A stretch of DNA of 64,000 bases from Verrucomicrobiales bacterium. Its GTDB lineage: Bacteria; Verrucomicrobiota; Verrucomicrobiia; Limisphaerales; J093. Below are positions 9,434-17,180 of the stretch, one piece after another; position 1 is the first letter of the stretch; every line of letters starts with the position of its first letter. The translations under genes were made by a program, and so were the position numbers. The stretch covers positions 1-64,000 of the forward strand of contig JABTUJ010000009.1 in the NCBI GenBank assembly GCA_015075445.1. The letters are read 5' to 3'. The notes beneath the pieces are model-generated. The model was not told the origin of the DNA and did no database searches. It worked only from the letters and a program-made list of their open reading frames with translations.

Positions 9434-10329
9434 GATCGCCGGGGAGCGCGGTGCCGGCGCACCGGTTCAAAGTCCAGCGCCAGATCGACCGCCGGCGCCG
9501 AGTGGGTGAGCGCACCCACCGAGATGAAATCCACGCCCGTTGCGGCGATCGCGCGCACGGTCTCGAGATTCACGCCCCCGCTGGCCTCGGTGCCGGCCCG
9601 CCCCCGGACCAGCGCCACGGCTTCCCGCAAGCGGGCGGGCGACATGTTGTCGAGCAGGATGAGGTCCGCCCCCGCCGCGACTGCCTGACGCACCTGGGTG
9701 AGCGTGTCCGCCTCGACCTCAATTGGGAGACCACGACAGGCACGCCGGGCGCGACGAACAGCGGCGGCGACGGGATTGGGGCGTTGGGCTGCGAGCGCGG
9801 CTAGATGGTTGTCCTTGAGGAGAACTAAGTCGTGAAGGCCCAGCCGGTGATTGCGGCCGCCCCCGCAGGCCACCGCGTACTTTTCGAACCGACGCCAACC
9901 GGGCGTGGTCTTGCGGGTGTCCAGGATCTGGGCGCGGGTTCCCGCCACCGCCGCCACGTAACGCGCGGTCAGGGTGGCCACGCCCGACAGCCGTTGGAGG
10001 AAGTTCAAGGCCGTCCGTTCCGCCGTGAGGAGCGCCCGGGCCGGGCCACTGACACGCAGCAGGGTATCTCCGGGGCCAACCCGCGCTCCGTCCTCGACCT
10101 CGGGTTCAATGCGGACCCGGGAGGAGAGACCTCGGAACGCCGCGACTGCGAAGGCCAGCCCGGCGACGACGACGGATTCGCGAGCGACCAGCCGGGCGCG
10201 GGCGCGGGTGGCGGCCGGCACGACGGCCAGCGTGGTCACATCACCGGGTCCAAGATCCTCCGCCAACGCGCGTTGGACGGCGTCCTGGACCTCCGTCTCC
10301 GTCAATACCACGCGTGGAAATGGGCGCAT
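9430..10329 (-). CDS. nadC: Nicotinate-nucleotide pyrophosphorylase (carboxylating)
   Basis: 299 aa. Converts quinolinate and PRPP to nicotinate mononucleotide in de novo NAD synthesis. Diagnostic segments are DTRKTTPGWRRFEKYAV near residue 135, GGGRNHRLGLHD, LLKDNHL, EVEADT, and the C-terminal SGGVNLETVRAIAATGVDFI. First gene of the minus-strand cofactor operon (nadC-birA-coaX-aroK-queG), so the operon promoter should lie just above 10330. Confidence 0.94.
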   Translation of the reverse strand: MRPFPRVVLTETEVQDAVQRALAEDLGPGDVTTLAVVPAATRARARLVARESVVVAGLAFAVAAFRGLSSRVRIEPEVEDGARVGPGDTLLRVSGPARALLTAERTALNFLQRLSGVATLTARYVAAVAGTRAQILDTRKTTPGWRRFEKYAVACGGGRNHRLGLHDLVLLKDNHLAALAAQRPNPVAAAVRRARRACRGLPIEVEADTLTQVRQAVAAGADLILLDNMSPARLREAVALVRGRAGTEASGGVNLETVRAIAATGVDFISVGALTHSAPAVDLALDFEPVRRHRAPRRS

Positions 10330-10586
10330 CCCGTGCCGAGGTGGCCCCCGCCTTTCGCCACCCTGGCGACCAGCCTTAACGTTACCACCATCGGCTGCGC
10401 ATTATGCTGTTGCCCAGGGGGGTGACAAGCAGTTTCACGGCACCAACCTGGTCGACTGGATGCCAGTTCAAAGCAGCGCCACCACCACCGCGGGGTCGTT
10501 TGCGCTCCTGCACCGCGATGAGCCGCGGGTCTATTACCGAGGCCGGGTCGTTCCCGCCCGTTGACGCCTTTGTCCGGCAGGGCCGG
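10330..10586. other. Intergenic region upstream of nadC, no gene seen
   Basis: Divergent spacer between nadC (minus) and the DUF932 remnant and vapB (plus). It should hold the promoter of the cofactor operon. I see no RNA gene, repeat or clear coding similarity in it. Confidence 0.4.
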
Positions 10587-10715
10587 AACTTCAAGGGGCG
10601 CGCGCCACCCTCTGGGCGGCCTACCACGGGGTGGCGGAACACGTGGACCACGCCAAACGCCTTCCCTCCTCGCGCGGCAGGGTGTAGCGTCCGCCCGTAA
10701 CAGCGAGCAGAGCGC
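10587..10715 (+). pseudogene. Remnant of a DUF932 gene 3' end and its downstream flank
   Basis: About 125 bp closely match the 3' part and downstream flank of the intact DUF932 gene at 12309-13310. The block for LWAAYNGVAEYVDHA is recognisable as CTCTGGGCGGCCTACCACGG and the following GTGGACCACGCC. It then joins directly to the block that follows the intact gene's stop (CGCCTTCCCTC...GTCCGCCCGT...GCGCAT). An internal deletion between two CGCC-containing sites explains the join. This is a scar of a second DUF932 copy outside the island's left boundary. The vapB start codon lies at the end of the copied flank. Confidence 0.7.
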
Positions 10716-10961
10716 ATGACCGCCATCCGTGAAACCACTCGGGTCCGAGCCGACCGGACCATCGCCATCCCAACGCCGGCATTGCCGCCGGGCGAGGAAG
10801 TCGAGGTTATCGTGCTCGCTGGCGCCCTTGGCCCTGTGACCGCGCCCGCTTCAGGTGGTCGGCGGCTCAAGGCCGACTGGGGGGGAGCGTTGGCCGACTT
10901 GGGCCAGCAATACAGCTCAGTCGAGCTGCAGCACAAGGCCATGGAGTGGTGGGGGGACTAA
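10716..10961 (+). CDS. VapB-like antitoxin (putative)
   Basis: 81-aa protein just upstream of a PIN-domain toxin (3-bp gap). The N-terminal half (TIAIPTPALPPGEEVEVIVL) resembles the short beta-strand antitoxins and DUF2281-type proteins that precede VapC genes. The C-terminus (DWGGALADLGQQYSSVELQHKAMEWW) would be the toxin-wrapping helix. Antitoxin assignment rests mainly on position and size. The pair lies between the DUF932 and drmC remnants, where the intact island has its Mrr-like gene. Confidence 0.65.
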   Translation: MTAIRETTRVRADRTIAIPTPALPPGEEVEVIVLAGALGPVTAPASGGRRLKADWGGALADLGQQYSSVELQHKAMEWWGD

Positions 10962-10964
10962 CCC

Positions 10965-11396
10965 GTGTACCTCCTGGACACGAACGTCTGGCTCGAACAT
11001 CTGCTGAGCCAGACCAGGGCTCCCGAGGTGGTGCGTCTCCTTACCGAAGTGGACAGTACCCTGCTGTCCATCAGTCACTTCTCGCTTCACTCGATCGGCG
11101 TGATCCTCGGACGCCGCCAGCGCTCCGCCGCGCTCGATCAGTTTGTCCGTGACCTGTTCGAGGAGGGCCAAGTCGTGTTGCGCACCGTCTTCCCGGGGGA
11201 ATTCCCGTCCGTCTGTGCGGCGATGCAAAGCCAAGGGCTCGATTTCGACGACGCCTATCAGTACGTCATCGCGAGACGCGATGGCTTGACGTTGGTCAGT
11301 TTTGACGCGGACTTTGACCGCACGAACCTGCAGCGCCAAACGCCGGCACAGGTTCTGGCCGCACCTCCCCCGCCGACGGGAGGCGCCCAGACCTGA
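10965..11396 (+). CDS. PIN-domain ribonuclease toxin, VapC-like
   Basis: 143 aa, GTG start 3 bp after the antitoxin stop. The PIN fold is recognised from MYLLDTNVWLEHLL (first acidic residue Asp5), the central DFDDAYQYVIA acidic motif and the C-terminal VSFDADFDR. These supply the Mg2+-binding acidic cluster of VapC RNases, which cleave tRNA or rRNA when freed from antitoxin. The 12-residue tail is Pro-rich and probably disordered. Reading frame and catalytic residues are intact, unlike the decayed genes on both sides. Confidence 0.82.
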   Translation: MYLLDTNVWLEHLLSQTRAPEVVRLLTEVDSTLLSISHFSLHSIGVILGRRQRSAALDQFVRDLFEEGQVVLRTVFPGEFPSVCAAMQSQGLDFDDAYQYVIARRDGLTLVSFDADFDRTNLQRQTPAQVLAAPPPPTGGAQT

Positions 11397-11430
11397 AGGG
11401 AACTCCCTGTAACGTACCCGGAGCATCCCG

Positions 11431-11530
11431 CTTGAGCTCGCCTTCGGACTCGCCCGCCCGTTCGAAGAGCGAGGATGGTTTGACACCGCGCTGCGCCGCC
11501 TGGCGCCAGGTGTTGGCTGAGGCACGTCAC
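11431..11530 (-). pseudogene. Decayed fragment of a drmC (phospholipase D-like) gene
   Basis: About 95 bp resemble the intact drmC at 14819-14915 at roughly three quarters identity. Shared stretches include GCCTTCGGACTCGCCC, GACACCGCGCTGC and GCCAGGTGTTGGC. Read on the minus strand the fragment keeps QHLA and a degenerate version of QRGVEMSLVFEQKGESEGQL, but frameshifts break the frame. It lies outside the left island repeat and is evidence of an older, decayed DISARM-like copy. Confidence 0.68.
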
Positions 11531-11727
11531 CGCCACCGCCGTGCCCGTGCTGGTGTTCAGCAGGCGCGCTCCCACGTGCTACTCGACCAGCCGCCCCCAG
11601 GCGTTCCTGTCCTGAAGCTCCAGCAGCGGTGCGGCGATCAGCCGAAACGTCTCGAGTCCGGCTCCCGAGGCCGCAAACAGCGGGTAGGAAAGGCGGGGCG
11701 CCCCAGGAACGGAGGACGTCATCCCCT

Positions 11728-11785
11728 TTCGCTCTCCGCGACTTGTCGTGGAGAGCGAGGATTGGTGGAGGCGAGGGGAGTCGAA
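11728..11785. repeat. Left attachment repeat: copy of the ssrA 3' end plus hairpin
   Basis: 58 bp matching 32824-32881 at 57 of 58 positions (only difference at 11759, G versus A). It contains the TTGGTGGAGGCGAGGGGAGT segment, which on the minus strand is the T-arm 3' half, acceptor strand and CCA of tmRNA, plus the adjoining hairpin. Outside the 58 bp the two copies diverge at once. It is not a functional tmRNA because the rest of the molecule is absent. I read it as the distal att site left by site-specific integration into ssrA. Confidence 0.88.
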
Positions 11786-12308
11786 ACCGCTCAGCCATTT
11801 TCGGGATGGTGCGCGATGACGACAAAACCAGCGTACACATTGGCGATTCTGCACGTGGCCACCTTTCGACAGGACGCAGATTCACGCATCAAACGACGGA
11901 AATCTTTCCCGTCTTGTCCCGTTAAACCGCCGAACCGGCATCGCGAGGTCGGAGGCCCAGCAGGGAGCTCGAACCGAGCGTCTGGGTTCGCACCGGGAGC
12001 CGAGGACAGGGAGGGCGTGACGGGGCTGTCCTGAGGGGGGGCGGGGGGGGGGTGGAGCCCGCCCCGGACCGCCGACACGACAACGCAATCTGGAGAAATT
12101 TCTCCACCCCAAAAAGGACGTCCCGGTCCAGGCGTCAGTAGCGCTTCCGGCGTTGTCGCACGCCTGAGCCTTCTGCCGGCGCGATCCGGTTGGGCGGAGG
12201 GCCCAGTGTGTCGGTTGCTTCTGCCGAGCTTCGGCTGGCTCTCGGAGACCTACTGGCGTAGGATCTCAGCGACCCGGTGAACAGCTCCCAAAGGTGAAAG
12301 GACGCATC

Positions 12309-13310
12309 ATGGCGCACGATCTCGCAACCATCCAAGGCCAGACGGCGATGATGTACTACGGCCAGGAACCGTGGCATGGGCTGGGCACCAAGCTCGATCA
12401 CCCCGCCACCGCCTGGGAGGCCATCCGCGCCGCCAGCCTCGACTGGGAGGTGAGCAAGACTGCTTTGTTCATCGCGCGTGGAACCAAGCTGCACGAGGTG
12501 CCGGACCGGTTCGCGGTCGTTCGCCAGGACCAGCCGCCCCAGGGCGAGGCGCCAAAGATCTTGGGCATCGTCGGGGCAGATTACGTTCCCTGGCAGAACC
12601 GCGAGGCGTTCGAGTGGTTTGATCCCATCGTCGGCGAAGGAGCGGCGGTTTATCACACGGCGGGCGCGCTGGGCCAGGGGGAACGGGTGTGGATTCTCGC
12701 CAAACTCCCGGACCGCATCCAGGTGATCGGCGACGACATCGCGGACAAGTACCTCCTCCTGAGCAACAGTCACGATGGCGGTAGCAGCGTTCAGGTGAAG
12801 TTCACGCCCATCCGCGTGGTGTGCCAGAACACGCTGACGATGGCGCTCAGCGAAGGCCGGAGCATCCGCACCCAGCACACGAAGAACCTCAAAGAACGCA
12901 TGGCCGCGGCGCGCGACGCGTTGGGAATCATCGAGGCCAGGTTCCGGGACATCGCAGATGGTTTCCGGCGACTGGTGAAGGTGCAAGTGGTGCAGCCGCG
13001 CCTGGATGCCTACCTCGAGCGCGTGTTCCCCGAACCGGCGGACAAGAAGGACGACCGGGCTATGGCTCGGGTGCACAAGGCGCGGACGGCGTCGGGACGC
13101 TTGTTCGAGGAAGGCCTAGGAAACCGGGCGGCGGGTGTCCGCGGCTCCCTCTGGGCAGCCTACAATGGGGTGGCCGAATACGTGGACCACGCCATGAGCT
13201 ATCGCGACCACGACCGGCGATTGGAGGCGATCTGGTTTGGCAGCGGTTACCTGTCCAAGGCGCGGGCGTACAGGCTCGCCCTGCAAAGCGCGGAGGCCTG
13301 GAGGAACTGA
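12309..13310 (+). CDS. DUF932 family (phage/plasmid-like, TIGR03299-type) protein
   Basis: 333 aa from the ATG at 12309 (MAHDLATIQGQTAMMYYGQ); an upstream ATG five codons earlier is possible, but this one is preceded by AAAGGACG at RBS distance. The DUF932 hallmark segments are EPWHGLGTKLDHPATAWEAI, KYLLLSNSHDGG and FTPIRVVCQNTL. The family is common on plasmids, phages and in defence islands; its biochemical role is not established. It is the leftmost gene of the island. Its 3' part and downstream flank are duplicated as a scar at 10587-10715. Confidence 0.85.
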   Translation: MAHDLATIQGQTAMMYYGQEPWHGLGTKLDHPATAWEAIRAASLDWEVSKTALFIARGTKLHEVPDRFAVVRQDQPPQGEAPKILGIVGADYVPWQNREAFEWFDPIVGEGAAVYHTAGALGQGERVWILAKLPDRIQVIGDDIADKYLLLSNSHDGGSSVQVKFTPIRVVCQNTLTMALSEGRSIRTQHTKNLKERMAAARDALGIIEARFRDIADGFRRLVKVQVVQPRLDAYLERVFPEPADKKDDRAMARVHKARTASGRLFEEGLGNRAAGVRGSLWAAYNGVAEYVDHAMSYRDHDRRLEAIWFGSGYLSKARAYRLALQSAEAWRN

Positions 13311-13452
13311 GGGCGCCGGCACCGGACGCCTTCCCTCGTCGCGCAGCAGGGTGTAGGGTCCGCCCGTCACAGCGAGCTGAGCGCATAGGTACTGGGACCT
13401 AAGCTCCAGCCGGGCTCGACACACACCCAATCCCGCCTCAGTTTAACGTGCC

Positions 13453-14295
13453 GTGTCATGCCGTAGGAGGAGCAGTTTCGACACGCTTGAGTCTGCTGCG
13501 CGGATTGCTGGCGCGCTGGTGGCTCTCGGGCTGATCTCTTCGATGACCCAAGGGCATCCCATCGTCCCTGTGCCCGTGCGACTCGCTCTGGTCGTGGTGG
13601 TGGGTATGGTCGTCGTGATCGTTCTCTTCCGGCTTGTCTGCGCAGTCGTAGTCGCCTTCAGGGACCGCCCGTCCGACGAATGTGATCGCCTTCCCGACGG
13701 GTGGGCAGTCCCGCTGGAAGCACCTCTGCCCGTTCAGGAGGCGAGGGTTGAGACCGCGGCAGAGCTGATCCAGCGAATTCGCGCCGTCGACTGGTTTCAA
13801 TTCGAGCAGTTGGTTGCGGTAGTGTACGGCAGGCTCGGTTACGCCGTCGCCCGGCGCGGCGGAGCCCGTCCAGATGGAGGTATTGACCTTGTGGTCGAGA
13901 GCAACGGCGAGGCCGTGGCTGTGCAGTGCAAACACTGGAAAACCTGGAACGTCGGAGTGAAGGCCGTTCGGGAACTCCTCGGGGCGCTCACGGATGCGGG
14001 AATCGGCAAAGGAGCCCTGGTGATGTTGGGTGGCTACACGGGGGAGGCAAAGCGACTGGCGGACAAGCACGGGATACAGATTGTCAATGAGTCCGGTCTG
14101 ACCAGGATGCTTGAGGAGATCCAAGCGGCACGCGACCCCGAAGTGCTCGCGATTCTGTCCGACGAGCGGAAGATCTGTCCGAGGTGCGAGGCCCCGATGT
14201 TATTGCGGACGGCGGCGAAGGGACCAACCGCGGGCCGCAGGTTCTGGGGATGCTCGACCTATCCGCGTTGCCGGTTCACAATGCGAGCTGAATGA
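13453..14295 (+). CDS. Membrane-anchored Mrr-like restriction endonuclease with C-terminal topoisomerase-type zinc ribbon
   Basis: 280 aa. Two hydrophobic segments (about residues 16-31 and 42-69) precede a soluble Mrr/PD-(D/E)XK domain. That domain begins with WFQFEQLVAVVYGRLGY and has GGIDLVVESNGEAVAVQCK (catalytic Asp145 and the Q-C-K at 158-160). The C-terminus has a four-Cys zinc ribbon (CPRCEAPML...FWGCSTYPRCRF) like the DNA-binding ribbons of topoisomerase I. This predicts a membrane-tethered nuclease cleaving modified or foreign DNA; substrate unknown. The start is uncertain: GTG at 13453 is the only upstream start in frame, although a GGAGGAG lies inside the first codons. It is convergent with drmC. 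Confidence 0.82.
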   Translation: MSCRRRSSFDTLESAARIAGALVALGLISSMTQGHPIVPVPVRLALVVVVGMVVVIVLFRLVCAVVVAFRDRPSDECDRLPDGWAVPLEAPLPVQEARVETAAELIQRIRAVDWFQFEQLVAVVYGRLGYAVARRGGARPDGGIDLVVESNGEAVAVQCKHWKTWNVGVKAVRELLGALTDAGIGKGALVMLGGYTGEAKRLADKHGIQIVNESGLTRMLEEIQAARDPEVLAILSDERKICPRCEAPMLLRTAAKGPTAGRRFWGCSTYPRCRFTMRAE

Positions 14296-14518
14296 GAGCC
14301 CGTCGCCATCCAGGGTCCACATCCCATCCGTCGCCGAGCGGCAGACGTCAGGGGGCTGGCTTCGGACTCCCGGGCTGTCGCCGCCTGCTCCACGTCGAGT
14401 CCATTCCCGGGAACAACCCGGCAGGACGAAGTCGAACGTCCGCGGCTCCAATTATGTCGCTGCGTCATGCGACCAGGCGCAGTCCTCGGAAGGAGGTAGG
14501 GCATTGCATCGGTGCGGT

Positions 14519-15319
14519 TCACCACTCCTCGGGGTTCAACCGAAGCAAGACGCCGGCGCGTATCAACTCCAGGAAGTGGTCGGCAATGGACTGGACCGTC
14601 GGCTTGTCGCGGACCAAAACGCCGAGCTCCATGTTCCGGTTGAAGGCGTCGTCAGTCAGATTGGCGCTGCCGATCAACGCCACGTCGTCCACGAGCGCGC
14701 ACTTGGCGTGGAGCTTGCCCGGGCGGCCCGCCGGGTTCCGTTCCCGCTTCTCGAGTGGCCAGTAGTAGAGCCGGATGTGTGGCCCGAGGACCCCCCGGAA
14801 CGCCGCGAACGCGTCCTGGGTGAGCTGGCCTTCGGACTCGCCCTTCTGTTCGAACACCAAGGACATCTCGACACCGCGCTGCACCGCCTGGGCCAGGTGT
14901 TGGCAAAGGTACGGGACGCGATGCGCCGCGAAGGTCACCAGGAGGATGCGCCGCGAGGCCGTCGAGATCAGGTCGTACAGCACCTGGTCAAGGCGGCGCA
15001 CCGGGAAGCGACCGTTGGCGGGGCCGCTCCAGATGACCTCCGTCAGTGGGCCGGAGCGATGGTCGAGGTGGGCTACTGCACTCATGGCCGCGGCGAGCTC
15101 AACCCAGGAAACGTCGGTGTGCCGACGAAATGCGTCCGAGAGCATCCACCCGGCGTCTGGATTGGCCAGGCCCGCCGTGTACGCGCGAATCGAGGCGGAG
15201 TCCGGTTTTCCCGGAGACGCTTGCAGCCGCTCGGTCAGCGCCTGCCACGCACCCGCGGTCAGCCGGCGGTGGGCCTCAGCCAGACTTGAGATGAGCTCGG
15301 GCGAGAGCATGCAGGTCAC
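14519..15319 (-). CDS. drmC: DISARM protein DrmC (phospholipase D-like nuclease)
   Basis: 266 aa. A single HKD motif is visible at about residues 200-225: LHAKCALVDDVALIGSANLT, continuing to NRNMELGVLV. The N-terminal region lacks a second HKD, which fits DrmC proteins acting as dimers. The start overlaps the drmB stop by 4 bp (ATGA), so it is the last gene of the drmAB-C run. In DISARM, DrmC is reported as dispensable or accessory. A decayed paralogous fragment lies outside the island at 11431-11530. Confidence 0.88.
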   Translation of the reverse strand: MTCMLSPELISSLAEAHRRLTAGAWQALTERLQASPGKPDSASIRAYTAGLANPDAGWMLSDAFRRHTDVSWVELAAAMSAVAHLDHRSGPLTEVIWSGPANGRFPVRRLDQVLYDLISTASRRILLVTFAAHRVPYLCQHLAQAVQRGVEMSLVFEQKGESEGQLTQDAFAAFRGVLGPHIRLYYWPLEKRERNPAGRPGKLHAKCALVDDVALIGSANLTDDAFNRNMELGVLVRDKPTVQSIADHFLELIRAGVLLRLNPEEW

Positions 15320-17154
15320 ACCCAGTCGAAGAACTCCGCGGCCCTCCCGGCGAAGGTGCCCACCAGCGTTGCCCGGTCGAGGAAGCGGTTGCCACGCTCA
15401 CACGAGGTCTCGGGCGCGAACAGACAGGCGTGACAGCAGGCGCCATGGATACCGCGGCCGTCAGGTGCCGGGGCGTGTTCCGAGCACAGCGGGTCGGAGC
15501 CACAGATGCGCATGGACTCGAGGGCCTGCTGAATCTGCCGGCCCAGGCTGACCGGCTGACCGAGCTGGACGAGACCGCCCAGCGTTCCCTCACTGTCCGA
15601 GGCCGCGGTGTAAATCAAGATGCCGGCCATGGGGCCGTTCTCCTCACCCACCCGTCGGCAGTACAGCCGTTCGCGGACGCTGGCAGCGGTGTAGCCGCAC
15701 TCGAGCGCGATCTGTCGCATCAAGGCGTGCGCCAGCGAGTGCAGCAGGATCAACCGGCTGCCCGGGAAACCCGCATCGGGCGGTTTCTGGTTTCGCATCC
15801 GCCGCCAGGCCCGGTGGGCTTCAAGGAACTCCTGCTCGAGTCCCGCGACCGCCGGCCTCTGTTCCCACGCCTGCAGTGCTTCCTCACGGAGGCGCAGGAA
15901 AACTCCTTCGCCCCGAACCTCCGAAGCCGGCAGCCATGTCGGACTCCGGCGGCTCAACGGCGTCTCGCGGCCGTCGTCCACGTAGGCGGCGTCCGCGAAG
16001 TCACCCTTGGACTCGATCCGGGTAAACGCCAGCAGGGCCCGCACCTCGCGCACGAGCTCGAGCAGGACCGTCTCCTCGAAGTAGGGCTCGAACCCCTTGG
16101 GCGCCGCCACGCGGGCGACCCGAAAGTCCCGCGTCCCGGGCGGCGGCGGAATCTGGGTCAGCACGTCCCACTCGGCGATTTTCAGGTCGGGTGCCTCGGT
16201 CTGGCCGGCATCGCCCGCCTGCCGCCGTTGCTGGATCGCGGCCCAGATCTGCGCGGGGTTGAACTCGGCGAGTTGCGGCATCCGGGAAGGTGCCGTGACG
16301 TACTGCGCCACTTGGAGGGAAGGGATGTCCTTGAGCACGGCCCAGTTCTCGGTGAGGAGCAGAGTCAGCTTGTCCGCAGTCCGGGGCGGAAGCGACAAGG
16401 CGGACATGACCAGCGGAAACCAGTTGTTCGAGGCGCCCAGCGAGATGGTCCGGGCTCCCTCCTGACAGGGCATCGAGTCGGTTCGTCGCAGGTGCGGATG
16501 ATGGCCACGACACCGGATCTGGAATGTCTCGCGATCAAAGGCTTCCGCCATCCGGCGCTCGGCGCCGCATTCGCGACACCTCACCACAATGTCCGCGGGG
16601 TCGCCCGCGATGCCGTACTCGGATAGGGTCAGTGGGGCCGGTTTGCACGGGACGTTCTGCTTGTGCACGTACTCGATCCACGGAAAGTCGGTCAGGTGCC
16701 CCTCGCGGCAGGCCAGTAGAAACCGGACGGGCAGGGCCGTTGGAGGAGAGAAGGAAGCACGCTGACAGCTCTCGTGAACGTACCGCGTCTGGTCCGGGCG
16801 CCGCTCGTCCTGGACCAGCTTGAACATCCCGGACTCGATCGTCGCCAGCGTCTCGCACAGCGGGCACCGGAGCCACCGGGGGAAGGGGGCGATGGGAACG
16901 CCCACCGCGGGGGCGGTGGGATCCCGCTTGTCCTCGTCAAAGGACACCGGCGGCAAATACAAGCGGGCTACCTGTGGCCCCAGCCGCCGTTGAATGGCGC
17001 CCAGCAGCCGTTCCTCGGAAATCTCGGTGCAACACCGGGTGTCCCAATCGTCCAGGCCCAGAATCAAGCCGGAGATCCTGGGCAGGTCCACGAGCGCGCC
17101 CACGCCAAAGGTGTAGATGAGCTGGCTGGGCCGGAGATCGCCAAGTTCGTTCAT
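15316..17154 (-). CDS. drmB: DISARM protein DrmB (DUF1998 zinc-binding protein)
   Basis: 612 aa. Starts MNELGDLRPSQLIYTFGVGA, the typical DrmB opening. Several Cys clusters suggest zinc ribbons: CPLCETLA near residue 97 and CRECGAE near 195. The DUF1998 core near residues 470-590 contains ILLHSLAHALMRQIALECGY and a Cys-rich end (CCHACLFAPETSCERGNRFL). DrmB partners the DrmA helicase in a DNA-binding complex of the DISARM system. It lies 26 bp after drmA and overlaps drmC by 4 bp. Confidence 0.92.
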   Translation of the reverse strand: MNELGDLRPSQLIYTFGVGALVDLPRISGLILGLDDWDTRCCTEISEERLLGAIQRRLGPQVARLYLPPVSFDEDKRDPTAPAVGVPIAPFPRWLRCPLCETLATIESGMFKLVQDERRPDQTRYVHESCQRASFSPPTALPVRFLLACREGHLTDFPWIEYVHKQNVPCKPAPLTLSEYGIAGDPADIVVRCRECGAERRMAEAFDRETFQIRCRGHHPHLRRTDSMPCQEGARTISLGASNNWFPLVMSALSLPPRTADKLTLLLTENWAVLKDIPSLQVAQYVTAPSRMPQLAEFNPAQIWAAIQQRRQAGDAGQTEAPDLKIAEWDVLTQIPPPPGTRDFRVARVAAPKGFEPYFEETVLLELVREVRALLAFTRIESKGDFADAAYVDDGRETPLSRRSPTWLPASEVRGEGVFLRLREEALQAWEQRPAVAGLEQEFLEAHRAWRRMRNQKPPDAGFPGSRLILLHSLAHALMRQIALECGYTAASVRERLYCRRVGEENGPMAGILIYTAASDSEGTLGGLVQLGQPVSLGRQIQQALESMRICGSDPLCSEHAPAPDGRGIHGACCHACLFAPETSCERGNRFLDRATLVGTFAGRAAEFFDWV

Positions 17155-17180
17155 AGCCGATAACGTCGGACCCGAGATGC

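Larger units (their letters stand above)
11397..12308. other. Non-coding scar region: drmC remnant, left island repeat and island left end
   Basis: This 912-bp stretch holds no convincing intact gene. In order it contains a decayed drmC fragment (11431-11530), a short minus-strand open frame (11579-11722, 47 codons, function unrecognised) and the left 58-bp attachment repeat (11728-11785). About 500 bp of island left end follow. That part includes a G-rich tract near 12035-12053 and GGAGAAATTTCTCC, a perfect 14-bp palindrome at about 12091-12104. Confidence 0.5.

Noticed and set aside
11757..11785. A second tmRNA or tRNA gene
   Set aside because: Only the 3' acceptor/T-arm part is present; the sequence to its right does not continue as tmRNA. 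It is an attachment-site copy.
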